Shown here piece by piece: positions 1 to 5,512 of a stretch of DNA of 11,144 nt (the first letter of the stretch is position 1; every line of letters starts with the position of its first letter). The stretch is taken from positions 1-11,144 of the forward strand of contig DATJJW010000102.1 in NCBI GenBank assembly GCA_035491935.1. The letters run 5' to 3'. The notes beneath the pieces were generated by a model, which did no database searches, was not told the origin of the DNA, and saw only the letters and a list, made by a program, of their open reading frames with translations. The stretch is from DATJJW01 sp035491935 (GTDB taxonomy: Bacteria; Pseudomonadota; Alphaproteobacteria; ATCC43930; CGMCC-115725). Made by a program: the position numbers and the translations under genes.

Positions 1-350
1 TAGACGGGCAGGCCGGTGTGCTGCCACGCGCCTCGTGCCGCGGTGTGCTCACCCTTCCGGACCGCGTACCAGGAAGTGGGACCGAGGTCGGCATGTTGCG
101 TGGTATGGCCCATGCGCTCCAGGATATCCCGCGCGATATCATGCTCCGGGAAGTAGGCCACCGGATAACGGTTTGGTTCGAAGAGGAGTAGGACATGCTC
201 GCTATCGGCAATCCAGCTTCCCCCGAAACGTATGCGCATTCGCCGGCGCAGCGGCTCGGCATATAATAGCCTCTTGGGCAGGGAATCCGGCACGAGAAAC
301 CGGCCGATTGCGCCCGGCGCGAGCGGACCTTGTTGCCAGGACAGTCCCAT
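1..350 (-). CDS. DUF427 domain protein, N-terminal part (runs off left edge)
   Basis: The minus strand is open from an ATG at 350 to the window edge, giving 116 residues with no stop. The product contains RMRIRFGGSWIADSEHVLLL, then YPVAYFPEHDI, then GHTTQHADLGPTSWYAV and ARGAWQHTGLP. This order (strand-rich core, tyrosine-phenylalanine-proline motif, HTT motif, W-Y-V strand, GAW motif) is that of the DUF427 family, whose biochemical role is unknown. Alphaproteobacterial members are often about 240 residues with two such domains, so roughly half may be missing here. An SD-like AGGGGA lies at 357-362, six bases before the start. It is divergent from the riboswitch-CDF unit. Family assignment is from motif recall. 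Confidence 0.8.
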   Translation of the reverse strand, partial: MGLSWQQGPLAPGAIGRFLVPDSLPKRLLYAEPLRRRMRIRFGGSWIADSEHVLLLFEPNRYPVAYFPEHDIARDILERMGHTTQHADLGPTSWYAVRKGEHTAARGAWQHTGLPV

Positions 351-620
351 TGCTAATCCCCTATTTCAAGGGCGACCGGCCGTCATCGCACGACATGAAT
401 CCATCGGACCTTCTGACCTCCGGCCGATGCTTGAGCAAACTGCGATTCTAATTAACTCAGACGCCTTGGGGGGAGTTCCGTCAAATGCGTCTGCGGCGCA
501 GTATTGCAGGCATTGCGGCCAAGGGGCGGTGCCTGCGCGAGACAAAAATGACGCAGTGCAGCATGACGCATTCATGCCATACCCATCTTGATCTTGCGGA
601 TCGGGGGCAAGTTCATTAAT
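351..620. other. Divergent intergenic region between the DUF427 gene and the riboswitch
   Basis: I see no convincing gene here. Open frames through it overlap the riboswitch and lack family features. It must hold the promoters of both the leftward DUF427 gene and the rightward riboswitch transcript, but no clear -35/-10 pair stands out; TTGCGG at 594-599 with ATTAAT at 615-620 has a short 15-bp spacer. Two repeats are visible: an inverted repeat CAGACGC (458-464) and GCGTCTG (487-493), and a direct repeat ATGACGCA at 548-555 and 563-570. Confidence 0.5.
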
Positions 621-750
621 CCTGTCGCTGATTGGGGAGTAGCCCGCCCTCTTTGAGAGGGAGCGCACGTCAACATACTCAGGCAATAGCCTGTGGCGTG
701 TGCGGCATCCGGAAGCTGGATGCTCGGCGAGACCAGCAGGCTCTCCAATC
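621..750 (+). ncRNA. yybP-ykoY manganese riboswitch aptamer
   Basis: The conserved blocks of the yybP-ykoY class occur in order. GGGGAGTAGC is at 634-643. A hairpin CCCTCT/AGAGGG follows at 647-661. The block CGTCAACATACTCAGG is at 668-683. A second hairpin GCATCC/GGATGC lies at 705-723. The closing GGCGAGACC is at 726-734. Flanks can form P1: GATTGG (630-635) pairs with CCAATC (745-750), or alternatively GCTG (627-630) with CAGC (734-737). This class senses Mn2+ and controls Mn exporters and related membrane proteins (MntP, TerC/Alx, UPF0016). It lies directly before a CDF exporter gene, which fits an on-switch at high Mn. The exact P1 boundary needs a covariance model. Confidence 0.85.
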
Positions 751-809
751 TGCCCAGGGTCTAAGGGTTGCGGGAGCTTACGCTGTCTTCCCCTGACCCC
801 TGGAGAGTC
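739..809 (+). promoter_or_regulatory. Putative expression platform masking the CDF ribosome binding site
   Basis: The sequence GGCTCTCCA (739-747) at the 3' edge of the riboswitch is complementary over nine bases, one a GU pair, to TGGAGAGTC (801-809). That target includes the SD of the CDF gene (GGAG at 802-805). The same 3' edge can instead pair with GATTGG in P1. A third helix, CCAGGG (754-759) with CCCTGG (798-803), also touches the SD. These mutually exclusive pairings suggest translational control: Mn-stabilised P1 would free the SD. The pairings are seen in the sequence; the switching mechanism is inference. Confidence 0.5.
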
Positions 810-814
810 CGAGT

Positions 815-1750
815 ATGGCGGACGCCGACGCAAATCAGCGACTAAGGCGATTGGCTTCCAACACGAGCTTCATCCTGGCTTTGAGCCTGGTGGGGGTTAA
901 GGTCGTCGCCTGGGCGCTTACGGGATCGATGGCGCTGCTTGCCGCGGCCGTGGACGGCATCCTCGACGTCTGCACCTCGGCCGTGACATTTATCGGCGTC
1001 CGCTACGCGGAGCGGCCGGAAGACCACAATCATCGCTACGGGCACGGGAAGGGCGAAACCCTTGCCGCCTTCCTGCAAGCCCTCCTGCTTGCCGGCGCCG
1101 GATGTACCCTGGTCTACCAGGCGGTGATCCAGTTCATCCATCCCAGGGCTCTGTCCGCCCTGGAGGCTGGCGTGCTGATGACGATCGGCAGCCTGGCTGC
1201 GGTCGGTTGTCTGGTCGCGCTTCAGACCTGGGTCATCCGGCGTACGCAATCGACGGCGATCATCGCCGATCGCCAGCACTACGTCGCCGACATCATCGTC
1301 AATATCGGCGTTCTGGTGTCGCTCGGCACGACATGGGCGACGGGCTGGGAGCGTGTCGACCCTGTCATCGGCCTCTGCCTATCCGTCTATATGATCTGGT
1401 GTGCCTGGGCGATGGTTCGCGAAGCGCTGCAGGCGCTTCTCGATGAGGAGTTGCCCGTGGCCGAGCGGAGGAAGATTGAGAAGGCCGTTCGGACCTGTGC
1501 CGGCGTCGTCGATCTGCATGATCTGAGGACGCGGAACGCCAGCGACAGAAGGTTCATCGAATTCCACCTCGAGGTCGATGGCGAGATCACCGTCAGCGAG
1601 GGGCACGATATCAGCGAAAGCGCCGCAGCCGCCGTCTGCGCGCTATACGACGGGAATGCCGAAGTCCTCATCCATATCGAACCCGCCGGTATCGATGATG
1701 AAAGACTGGATCGCCGTATCAGACGGGTAGGGCAGTCTCAAACCCATTGA
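815..1750 (+). CDS. CDF family divalent metal efflux transporter (FieF-like)
   Basis: The 311-residue product matches the cation diffusion facilitator family, which exports divalent metals from the cytoplasm in exchange for protons as a homodimer. About six hydrophobic segments fill residues 16-215. The transport-site residues are D47 and D51 in TM2 (DGILD) and H155 and D159 in TM5 (HYVAD), aligning with the D-D-H-D site of E. coli FieF/YiiP. The FieF-type loop HNHRYGHGKGE is at 71-81. The C-terminal cytoplasmic domain has DLHDLRTR, FIEFHLEVDG and VLIHIEP. SD GGAG lies 9 bases before the ATG, and the start agrees with family length. The D-D-H-D set is typical of Zn/Fe/Cd exporters, whereas the riboswitch points to Mn, so substrate is unsettled. 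No gene follows closely enough to suggest tight coupling. Confidence 0.92.
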   Translation: MADADANQRLRRLASNTSFILALSLVGVKVVAWALTGSMALLAAAVDGILDVCTSAVTFIGVRYAERPEDHNHRYGHGKGETLAAFLQALLLAGAGCTLVYQAVIQFIHPRALSALEAGVLMTIGSLAAVGCLVALQTWVIRRTQSTAIIADRQHYVADIIVNIGVLVSLGTTWATGWERVDPVIGLCLSVYMIWCAWAMVREALQALLDEELPVAERRKIEKAVRTCAGVVDLHDLRTRNASDRRFIEFHLEVDGEITVSEGHDISESAAAAVCALYDGNAEVLIHIEPAGIDDERLDRRIRRVGQSQTH

Positions 1751-1776
1751 ACGCATCGGCACGGCTGACCTCCGGC

Positions 1777-1798
1777 CCAGCCGGTCTTGGCAGGCTGG
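1777..1798 (+). terminator. Weak stem-loop after the CDF gene
   Basis: CCAGCC (1777-1782) and GGCTGG (1793-1798) form a 6-bp GC-rich stem with a 10-base loop, 27 bases after the CDF stop. Only two T residues follow, so it is a poor intrinsic terminator. It may only protect the mRNA end. Confidence 0.25.
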
Positions 1799-1807
1799 TT
1801 GCAACGA

Positions 1808-1850
1808 CCTCCTTCGAAAGGACCACTTCCGGGTCCGGTATTGAAGGAGG
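1808..1850 (+). promoter_or_regulatory. Hairpin sequestering the SD of the HTH gene
   Basis: CCTCCTTCGA (1808-1817) pairs with TTGAAGGAGG (1841-1850) over ten bases, with one GU pair. An inner stem GGACC (1820-1824) / GGTCC (1832-1836) extends the structure. The 3' arm contains the near-perfect SD AAGGAGG of the next gene, so the ribosome binding site would be fully buried. The pairing is directly visible. A thermometer, a protein-binding leader or a trans-RNA target are all possible roles. Confidence 0.55.
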
Positions 1851-1859
1851 GAGACAGAG

Positions 1860-2105
1860 ATGTCCGGTCTTGTCGATATCGCCACTGCGGAGGAACTGGC
1901 TGCCTGGATGAAGCGCATGAACCTGTCGCTCACCGCCGCCGCCGAGCAGCTGGGCCGCAAGCGGGCGACAATTGCCCGATATATCAAGGGCGAAACGCCT
2001 TTGCCCGAGAGCGTGGCACGCCACGCCGCGGTCATTGAGGCCGCCCGTAACGGCCGCCCGTTCGATACGCGCCGCCGCAACCCCCGTCTCGATCCGTCAT
2101 TTTGA
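1860..2105 (+). CDS. Small helix-turn-helix (XRE-like) DNA-binding protein
   Basis: The gene encodes 81 residues. Residues about 10-48 read as a helix-turn-helix core: EELAAWMKRMNLSLTAAAEQ, then LGRKRATIARYIKGE, which resembles the XRE/Cro-type fold with recognition helix around RKRATIARYIKG. The tail is short, basic and arginine-rich (RNGRPFDTRRRNPRL). There is no ligand or enzymatic domain. The SD AAGGAGG (1844-1850) with nine bases of spacing decides the start. It lies 109 bp after the CDF gene on the same strand. Whether it is cotranscribed with the CDF gene or controls it is unknown. Similar solitary small HTH proteins exist in many proteobacteria without assigned targets. Confidence 0.75.
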   Translation: MSGLVDIATAEELAAWMKRMNLSLTAAAEQLGRKRATIARYIKGETPLPESVARHAAVIEAARNGRPFDTRRRNPRLDPSF

Positions 2106-2801
2106 TCGGACGGGCCCTTGCAAAATGCAAAAGATGAATTTGCAAATTGCAATGCAATTTGCGAAACAAATGATGGGCTAGGGAGGCGGCGATCCAGTTG
2201 CCTCCTGCCCATTTTCCTAAACGAGCCTGCACCGTGGGTTTCAACCAACCGTTGACGTAGCGTCCCAGGTCGCTTCCCTGCCGCAATCTTGCCGCCGGCT
2301 TCGCTCCGATTCGTCTGGCCAAAATCATCGGCAAATCAAAATCCCGATCTATTCCTTCGCGGGTGCAATATTGGCGCTGCGAAAACGGTATTTAACTGCG
2401 TCGACCAAGTGACTAGATTGTGGCAAAAAGGTGGCGAAAGTAGCCATTCCTGCCTTGGAACGTATCGAAAATACAACGACTGGCCCGCGGTAGCGATTTA
2501 CGGCAAAAGTTGAGATTGATTTCTTGAAAGGTCTTTGAGTAGATAGCGAGCGAAAGGTCGTCGCTGACTGATTCGCCTAGGCGAGCAATAAGGGCGGCCT
2601 TTGGGGGTGTGAGGTACTCGAAGAGTAAGTTGGAAAACGGGGGCTCGGTTTCTCGCAGGGGCGGCTACAAAGGTCTAGTCATTAGTCCCTTCTAGTAAGT
2701 TCTCCTGCAAGTAATAGAGGCGAACACGAGCCAGTTTATGCGTCGGGGCCCATATGCTGTTGGTCGAAACGTTCTAACTGTACTTAAGTCAGGAGATCAT
2801 C
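2106..2801. other. Gene-poor stretch of about 700 bp
   Basis: Apart from the TGCAAA repeats at its left end I find no supported gene. Frames are short, and in 2400-2780 stop codons are frequent in all of them. Base composition is visibly less GC-rich than in the neighbours. Visible elements are a 12-bp palindrome TCGCCTAGGCGA (2573-2584) and three AAAGGTC motifs (2527-2533, 2553-2559, 2669-2675). A minus-strand frame in 2032-2334 has no family features and overlaps the HTH gene. The stretch could hold a small RNA, a degraded insertion, or a long regulatory region for the 54-codon gene. Confidence 0.5.
2119..2162. repeat. AT-rich operator-like repeat and perfect dyad
   Basis: TGCAAAATGCAA (2119-2130) is repeated with one change as TGCAAATTGCAA (2141-2152), 22 bp apart, about two helical turns. 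The second copy overlaps a perfect dyad: arm GCAAATTGC (2142-2150), centre AAT, arm GCAATTTGC (2154-2162). This is strikingly AT-rich for the region and begins 14 bp after the HTH stop. It looks like a protein binding site, or alternatively an RNA hairpin; no T-run follows on the plus strand. Confidence 0.5.
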
Positions 2802-2966
2802 ATGAAGGCTATCGTTTCCGCTCTCGCTCTGATGTCGTTCGTCGGCGCCGCCACCATCCCGGCCGTTGCCCACGCTCAGACCACCGCGCCCGCGAAGAAG
2901 ACCACCAAGAAGGCTCCGGCCAAGAAGAAGGCTTCGAAGAAGGCTCCGGCCAAGAAGGCCATGTAA
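2802..2966 (+). CDS. Small exported lysine-rich repetitive peptide
   Basis: This 54-codon gene starts at an ATG preceded by AGGAG (2791-2795, six bases of spacing). Residues 1-25 form a signal peptide: MK, a hydrophobic core (AIVSALALMSFVGAATIPAV) and the cleavage site AHA before Q26. The predicted mature peptide of about 29 residues has 13 lysines in repeats of APAKK, TTKKAPAKKK, ASKKAPAKK, with no cysteine or acidic residue. The composition resembles histone-H1-like tails and acid-shock-type basic peptides, but the signal peptide argues for a periplasmic or secreted place. The function is unknown. A strong terminator follows at 2995-3023, supporting an independent, highly expressed transcript. 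Confidence 0.8.
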   Translation: MKAIVSALALMSFVGAATIPAVAHAQTTAPAKKTTKKAPAKKKASKKAPAKKAM

Positions 2967-2994
2967 TTTCGAAACCGAACGGTTTTGAAAGCAG

Positions 2995-3023
2995 CCCCCG
3001 GGACGTAGAGTCCCGGGGGTTTT
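2995..3023 (+). terminator. Intrinsic terminator of the lysine-rich peptide gene
   Basis: CCCCCGGGAC (2995-3004) and GTCCCGGGGG (3010-3019) form a perfect 10-bp stem with loop GTAGA, followed by TTTT (3020-3023). It lies 28 bases after the stop codon. Confidence 0.92.
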
Positions 3024-3041
3024 CATTTGTGGGATAGGCTC

Positions 3042-3476
3042 ATGGCGTCGCCGCTTGTTTTCGATCGTCCCAGGGTCGGCATATTGGCGGTCGTGCCGCG
3101 GGACGGACGCTTCGTCCTGGTCGAGCGCGCAAAGGCGCCGGCCCAGGGCATGTGGGGCTTCCCTGGCGGCTCGCAGGAGCTGGGCGAGACCGTGATGGAA
3201 GCGGCGATCCGCGAATTGGCGGAGGAGACCGGCATCCGGGCCGGCGATCCGCAGATCCTGACAGTGCTGGATTCGATCCATCGGGACGAGGCCGGCGTGC
3301 CGACAATCCATTACACGCTGGTGGCCGTGCAACTGCGCTGGCTGGAGGGCGAGGGCGAAGCTGCCGACGATGCCAAGAGCGCCGGCTGGTTCGGGCCGGA
3401 CGATCTTTCCGCCATTCCCGCGCTGCCGGCGGTACGGCCCTTGATGCTTCAGGCCTTGGCTGCGTTATCCGCCTGA
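3042..3476 (+). CDS. Nudix hydrolase
   Basis: The 144-residue product has a complete Nudix box at residues 43-65: G, five residues, E49, seven residues, R57-E58-L59, E61-E62, G64-I65. E58, E61 and E62 would bind the Mg2+ or Mn2+ used to cleave a nucleoside diphosphate-X substrate. The preceding GMWGFPGG (36-43) is typical of MutT/ADP-ribose pyrophosphatase-like members; the exact substrate cannot be told. A TTG at 3027 would add five residues but touches the terminator tail, so the ATG at 3042 is preferred. The gene begins 18 bp after the upstream terminator and its last 28 bp overlap the 3' end of the convergent GTPase gene. Confidence 0.9.
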   Translation: MASPLVFDRPRVGILAVVPRDGRFVLVERAKAPAQGMWGFPGGSQELGETVMEAAIRELAEETGIRAGDPQILTVLDSIHRDEAGVPTIHYTLVAVQLRWLEGEGEAADDAKSAGWFGPDDLSAIPALPAVRPLMLQALAALSA

Positions 3477-4492
3477 TCTTCGGCCGGCAGATGGCCGGGC
3501 AGAAGACGGCCGGGCAGAAGACGGTCCAGCAAAGCCGGCACGGCTGCCGGTTCCGTTGATTTCAGGATGAAGACGAGCCGGCTTGTGGCCGCGGCCGTGT
3601 CGGCTACCGGCACCAGGGGATAGAGGGCGGAGCCCACGCCATGCACGGCCATGGGCTGGCTTTCCCCTGTCAGGCGGACGATACCCTTGAGGCGTATCAG
3701 CTTCGGGCCGATATGGCCGGCGATCTCCTTCAGCGCGGTTTTGAGCGCATGGGCATCGAGGGGCGCGTCATAGCGGGCGGTGACGGTACGGATGCCGTCG
3801 CCATGGCGATCCTGGCCGTCCGCCATTTCTTTCGTCGGCACGGGGATCTCCGTCCAATCCTGTTCCGACAGTAGCTTCATCGGATTGACTTCGCCAAATC
3901 TTGCGACCTCAAGCTGGGCCAGGGGATTGATGCGGAGCATCCGGGCGATCAGCCGTGCCGTGGCATCCGTGTTCGCGAGATCGGATTTGCTGACGATCAA
4001 TCGGTCGGCCATCGCGATCTGCGCGATCGCTTCGGCATGGACATCCATCTGCGCCTCGCCATCGGGCGCGGAAACCACGGTGACGACGCCACCCAGGCGA
4101 TAGCGCGCGGCCGTCAGCGGCTCGGCCATCAAGGCGTGGATCAGCGGGCCGGGATCGGCCATGCCGGTGGTCTCGATGATCACCCGCTCGAATTCCGGGA
4201 TCATGCCGAGTACGCGGCGTCGGAACAGATCGCGCAGCGTATCGGTGAGGTCGGATCGTGCGGTACAGCAGACGCAGCCGCCGGACAACAGCATTGCATC
4301 GGTGCCGGTGTTGCTGCGCAGGAGCTCATGATCGAGGCCGGCCTCGCCCCATTCATTGACGATGATCGCGGATTTGCTGGCGCCCTTCTGACGCAGCAGC
4401 CGGTCGAGCAGAGTGGTCTTGCCGGCACCGAGGAAGCCCGTGAGGATGATCACCGGCAGGCGCGCGGCCTGGGCGAAGGATGGGGCGCTCAT
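3449..4492 (-). CDS. COG0523 family (CobW-type) GTP-binding metal chaperone
   Basis: The 347-residue product is a G3E GTPase. It shows Walker A GFLGAGKTT (19-27), NEWGEAGLD (46-54), the metal-binding CxCC motif GGCVCC (C73, C75, C76), ETTGMADP (107-114), and SKSD (168-171) in the NKxD position. A CobW C-terminal domain follows at about 240-330. Such proteins deliver Zn, Co or other metals. Linkage to cobD suggests CobW, needed for cobaltochelatase-dependent B12 synthesis, but the His-rich stretch of many CobW proteins is absent and cobN is not in view, so the general name is safer. The ATG at 4490-4492 overlaps the cobD stop as ATGA; AAAGG lies upstream as SD. The same frame stays open upstream into cobD, but the Walker A position fixes this start. 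The C-terminus carries a short duplicated LLPG repeat. Confidence 0.88.
   Translation of the reverse strand: MSAPSFAQAARLPVIILTGFLGAGKTTLLDRLLRQKGASKSAIIVNEWGEAGLDHELLRSNTGTDAMLLSGGCVCCTARSDLTDTLRDLFRRRVLGMIPEFERVIIETTGMADPGPLIHALMAEPLTAARYRLGGVVTVVSAPDGEAQMDVHAEAIAQIAMADRLIVSKSDLANTDATARLIARMLRINPLAQLEVARFGEVNPMKLLSEQDWTEIPVPTKEMADGQDRHGDGIRTVTARYDAPLDAHALKTALKEIAGHIGPKLIRLKGIVRLTGESQPMAVHGVGSALYPLVPVADTAAATSRLVFILKSTEPAAVPALLDRLLPGRLLPGHLPAEDQADNAAKA
3493..3522. repeat. 15-bp tandem duplication in the 3' end of the GTPase gene
   Basis: GGCCGGGCAGAAGAC occurs twice in direct succession (3493-3507, 3508-3522), with degenerate flanking copies. On the minus strand it encodes LLPGR LLPGH. The unit length of five codons keeps the frame. 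Confidence 0.8.
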
Positions 4493-5502
4493 CGGAGCAG
4501 CCTTTCGAGCGCGCGGATCAGCCGGTCGGTTCCGGCCTTGTCCGGTGCCAGGCCGATCCGCAGCCATTGCGGTTGCTCGGCGAAGCGCCGTACCAGGACG
4601 CCGGCCGCCCCCAGCCCCTCGGCCAATTCCCAGGCGCGCGCGTGGCGGACGAGCCGGAAGAGATCGGTGCCGCCCAGCCTTTCCAGGCCCAATCCGGTCA
4701 GCCGATCGTCGAGGGCGGCGCTCTCGACGGTCAGGCGCCGGCGCATCGCCTCGATCCAAGGTGTATCCGCCAGGGCTAACCGGCCGATCGCCAGCGCCGG
4801 GCCGGAGGCAGCCCAGGGGCCGAGCGCCGTGGACAACGCCTCGATCATCCTTCGCTCGCCCAGGGCCACGCCTAAGCGCAAGCCCGCCAGCCCGAAGAAC
4901 TTGCCGAAAGAACGCAGGACCAGAAGGCCCGGCATGCCGGCCTGGCCCGCGAGGCTGATGCCGGGCGTGACGTCGGCGAAGGCCTCGTCGACCACCAGCA
5001 GCCCGTTGTCGCGTGCGAGATGCCGGGCCAGATCCAGGAGCGGCGCCGGCGGCGTGATGCGACCATCCGGATTGTTGGGGTTGGCGAGGATGACGATCCG
5101 CGCGTCGGGATGCTCGGGCAGGCTGTCGGTTTCGCGCACCTCGTGGCCGACGAGACGCCAGCGATAGGCGTGTTCGGCATAGGTCGGGCCCAGCACCAGT
5201 ACCTGGGTGGGTGCGATCAACCGTGGCAGCAGCCCGATCAGCGCCTGCGAGCCGGCCGCCGCGACCGCCGGACAGCCGGCAGGCGCGCCATAGCAATGCC
5301 GGGTGGCATCGAGCAAACCCGCCTCTGCCTCACGGTCGGGCAGGCGCTGCCAGAGGGCGGGCGGCAGGTCGGGCAGGGGATAGGCATGGGGATTGATGCC
5401 GGTCGAGAGATCGAGCCAGCCGGACTCATGCCGGCCCCAGCGCTGCTCTGCCGCGTCCAGCCCGCCACCATGCTGCGGTGGCGCCGCGGACGCCCCGATC
5501 AT
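4489..5502 (-). CDS. cobD: Threonine-phosphate decarboxylase (cobalamin biosynthesis)
   Basis: This is a 337-residue PLP-dependent fold type I enzyme that decarboxylates L-threonine O-3-phosphate to (R)-1-aminopropan-2-yl phosphate, the linker of the cobalamin lower loop. It is called CobD in Salmonella and CobC in the alphaproteobacterial nomenclature. Landmarks are HGGGLDAA (11-18), WLDLSTGINPHAYP (29-42), ANPNNPDG (140-147), VDEAF with D172 for the PLP ring nitrogen, and SFGKFFGLAGLRLG (198-211) with the PLP Schiff-base lysine at K201. The N-terminal HGG and LSTGINP motifs favour this enzyme over histidinol-phosphate aminotransferase, its close relative. The ATG at 5502 lies 10 bp after the opgC stop with no strong SD, so translation is probably coupled. 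Confidence 0.9.
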   Translation of the reverse strand: MIGASAAPPQHGGGLDAAEQRWGRHESGWLDLSTGINPHAYPLPDLPPALWQRLPDREAEAGLLDATRHCYGAPAGCPAVAAAGSQALIGLLPRLIAPTQVLVLGPTYAEHAYRWRLVGHEVRETDSLPEHPDARIVILANPNNPDGRITPPAPLLDLARHLARDNGLLVVDEAFADVTPGISLAGQAGMPGLLVLRSFGKFFGLAGLRLGVALGERRMIEALSTALGPWAASGPALAIGRLALADTPWIEAMRRRLTVESAALDDRLTGLGLERLGGTDLFRLVRHARAWELAEGLGAAGVLVRRFAEQPQWLRIGLAPDKAGTDRLIRALERLLR

Positions 5503-5512
5503 GGCGAGGGGG

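Noticed and set aside
366..833. Minus-strand frame of 155 codons
   Set aside because: It overlaps the riboswitch and the CDF start, has no SD and shows no recognisable motif.
2125..2181. 18-codon frame (MQKMNLQIAMQFAKQMMG)
   Set aside because: No SD and full overlap with the AT-rich dyad. The repeat structure explains the sequence better than coding does.
2032..2334. Minus-strand frame of 100 codons beside the HTH gene, considered as a broken mobile-element gene or a toxin partner
   Set aside because: It overlaps the HTH coding region, starts without a good SD and shows no known family motif.
4493..5296. Upstream extension of the GTPase frame to 615 residues
   Set aside because: The added residues are arginine/glycine-rich out-of-frame translation of cobD. 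The Walker A motif and the ATGA overlap place the real start at 4492.
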